This document shows, in pieces, positions 61,911 through 64,000 of a stretch of DNA of 64,000 bases. A program made the translations under genes and the position numbers. Origin of the DNA: Pomacea canaliculata (taxonomy: Eukaryota > Mollusca > Gastropoda > Architaenioglossa > Ampullariidae). The DNA lies in assembly GCF_003073045.1 (NCBI RefSeq), contig NC_037591.1, forward strand, positions 20,268,819 to 20,332,818, given 5' to 3'. Position 1 is the first letter of the stretch, and each line of letters begins with the position of its first letter. The notes beneath the pieces are model-generated. The model searched no databases, was not told the DNA's origin, and saw nothing but the letters and a program-made list of their open reading frames with translations.

Positions 61911-64000
61911 TCGGCAGACAGACAGCAGTCCACCTATACACGTCCATGAGTCAGCTTAGCGTGTTCGATTTGGTCCTGGAATAAATGGATTGCAATTTAG
62001 GTCGCGGTTAGAATCGTCACGATCAGCTGATCGATAGTGAGGTTGTCACGTTTGTTGTTACTCTTTATCTGCAGACATCTGTAAAGAAACAATCTCCAAA
62101 TCGCAAAGAAAATGTACCAAGCATCTACACACACAGATTCACACAGATCCGATACGCTCGCGCACACACACGCACACACAGAATGTATCCTATCTCCTAC
62201 GGACTGATGGTGTCACTGCAGCAATTATGTCCAGCTTGGTTACTCCCGCTGTCGCTGTTGCAATCCCGATGGGGATGTGTGAGCTGCAGCTGTCAATGTT
62301 AGATCCCCAGTACTAGCTGTCCACCTCCCCGAGTATGTAGGTCTCGGTATTGTTGTTGCCGTTAGTGTTTGCTCTTGTCAGTGCCATAGGCGTGCACACT
62401 GTCTGTCAGTCTGTTGTCAAGTCTTGCTGCTTGCTGCCTCAGTTCAGTGTCGTCTGTAAAGTTCAGGTTGCATGGGACCTTCATCAATGGAAATGGAGAT
62501 ATGAAGGTCTTAAAGAGTTTATTGATAAGCGTTCTCTAAGATGTTGTACATTACAGGTTAACAAGGTAAGCCTTGGTGGACACCTTGGTGGACACCTTGG
62601 GCCACGTTTTTGCGTTGAGGTTGTTTGTTGTTAAATCATCGCCTGTTTGAGCAGCTCCCCTGAGACTATCAACGCCAGGTGACTACTCTCCACTGAGACT
62701 TTGAATAGCACAGTCGACCTTTCGCCATTATACTGGTAGGTTGTATGGTTGTTGTATGTTTGCTTTGTATAGTCTTGATGTCTTTCCCCAGCTAAACGGT
62801 GTACAGGTCGAGGTCATATTCGCGGCGTCTGCTTTGCTCAGATGTAAAGCCATCAACTAGAAGTAAATATAAACAAACATCACTTGTTTGAAAAGCTGCA
62901 AACTGTATTAAACTCAGTTTTTGCGTCTGAATTTCCCTTGCGTCGATTGTGCTGAAATAGAAACGAGTTTTACAGGAATTTTAAAAACCTTTACCTGAGT
63001 ACTTCAGCTTGCCTGATGATTACTTTTACTTGCTGTAAGTATGGGTTATAATGTATTGTTGTTATTGTCTTCTTCTGATTGTTATTTTTACGATAATTTG
63101 TTTTAAAAGATTTTTAGAAAAAATAAAAGTATTTCTATGAGCAGGATATGCCTTTGTTGTTTTTGTTTGTTCTTTGCCGTAAATATGTAGAAGAAAGTCG
63201 GAAGAGAATCGATGAACAGAAGAGCAGAAAGAGTAGAAAAACCTTGTAAAAAAGATGAAGAAAATTTTATTTTTACCCAACAAACGACGGGCTGCTACAA
63301 AGTTCTTAAAAATTTGGTAAAAGAATTTCTATAAAGCTCGTGAAATGAAGGCTTTAAAAATCACACAGACACAGATTGATGACACCGCTTCCTGAAACAT
63401 TTGACAAAGTTCCGCAAACATTTCTCCCGAGATTGGACCTCAGCTTTTATGTTCTAATGAATGTGTTCATGAGAAACCTATGTTGCTTCATAGTGAATAG
63501 TTGCCTCTCGATGTTCTTTGAAGAAACATAGTGTAAACAGTAAGATGGAAGGTAGTTTGCTAATATCCGCAAAACTTCTCGCTCTATTACTTAGAAATAA
63601 CTGAGACATAAAAGGTAAAGTGGTTTATAGAGTCACAATATGATGTCCAAATGTTACTAGATTGAAAGAATCTTTTTCAGACTATCATATAAGACTCAAA
63701 GAGCTTCTCTTTTCTAAACATTAACTCGGATTATGTCCCCAAATGGACTGGCGGGAATCAAGTCTGTCTGATACCTTGAGTACCTTACTTTAAAACTCAG
63801 TGGAATCTCTAGTCACTATGTACTCGTTATTTTTCATAAAGCTTTGACATTATGATAAATCTTTCCTTCACTTACATAAATAGGATATTGGTAAATAAAA
63901 AAGAAGACTCGTTTCAATTGGAAAAAACGTTTTATTTAAAGGTCTCATACCTTCATTGTTAATTGTTTTTGTGCTCCTTGCGTTTTTCGAAACAAATATT
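61911..64000. other. Spacer after copy D to window end
   Basis: Homologous to 39,942-42,010. Indel-type differences continue to about 62,560, then substitution-type divergence begins at about 62,842. No exon recognised before the edge. Confidence 0.55.

Larger units (their letters stand above)
55380..64000 (+). repeat. Tandem repeat unit 3, incomplete at the window edge
   Basis: Same order as units 1 and 2. About 55.6-62.6 kb differs from unit 2 almost only by one-base insertions and deletions. From about 62.84 kb the differences change to substitutions and longer indels (for example GATGTAAAGCC, and an extra segment at about 63,826-63,866). Confidence 0.88.

Overview
The window is animal nuclear DNA. 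Genes are split by GT-AG introns, the intergenic DNA is AT-rich and full of simple repeats, and there are remains of non-LTR retrotransposons. The gene content (a Frizzled-type cysteine-rich domain, secreted PAN/apple plus C-type-lectin proteins, LINE tails of kinds common in lophotrochozoans) suggests a mollusc, perhaps a gastropod. That taxonomic call is inference; no single feature proves it.

Region 1 (1-30 kb) is gene-poor. It opens with one exon of a Frizzled-type CRD whose gene starts left of the window. The rest is unannotatable intronic or intergenic DNA with a few fossils: degenerate minisatellites (2.6, 20.5 and 21.0 kb), an unidentified pseudogene on the minus strand (18.0-18.6 kb), the 3' end of a jockey/CR1/L2-like LINE on the minus strand (21.5-22.2 kb), a decayed DUF4371/hAT-like transposase piece (about 28.9-29.4 kb) and a tRNA-derived SINE-like element (29.5-29.8 kb).

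Region 2 (30.6-64 kb) is a tandem array of small C-type lectin genes, all on the plus strand. Two paralogues alternate. Type 1 has three coding exons and encodes 225 aa: signal peptide, PAN/apple-like module, then a long-form CTLD. Type 2 is related but its first exon has lost the signal peptide and most of the PAN module. One type 1 plus one type 2 gene make a repeat unit of about 10.98 kb. Two successive units (33,408-44,391 and 44,392-55,379) are almost identical, and a third (from 55,380) runs off the window. A diverged, rearranged first copy lies at 30.6-33.4 kb. Each unit also carries a 5'-truncated LINE insertion behind the type 1 gene and a small LINE/SINE-tail-like element. All introns are phase 1.

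The array records an ordered history: duplication of an ancestral gene into types 1 and 2; separation of the first type 1 copy; LINE insertion (the first copy keeps the empty site); recent expansion of the 11-kb unit; and a local deletion plus a 313-bp inverted insertion in the first copy. The third unit carries dozens of one-base insertions and deletions from about 55.6 to 62.6 kb in exons, introns and spacers alike, which looks more like unpolished long-read sequence than gene decay. The intact type 1 proteins look secreted and would be candidate recognition lectins; ligand and role cannot be read from the sequence.
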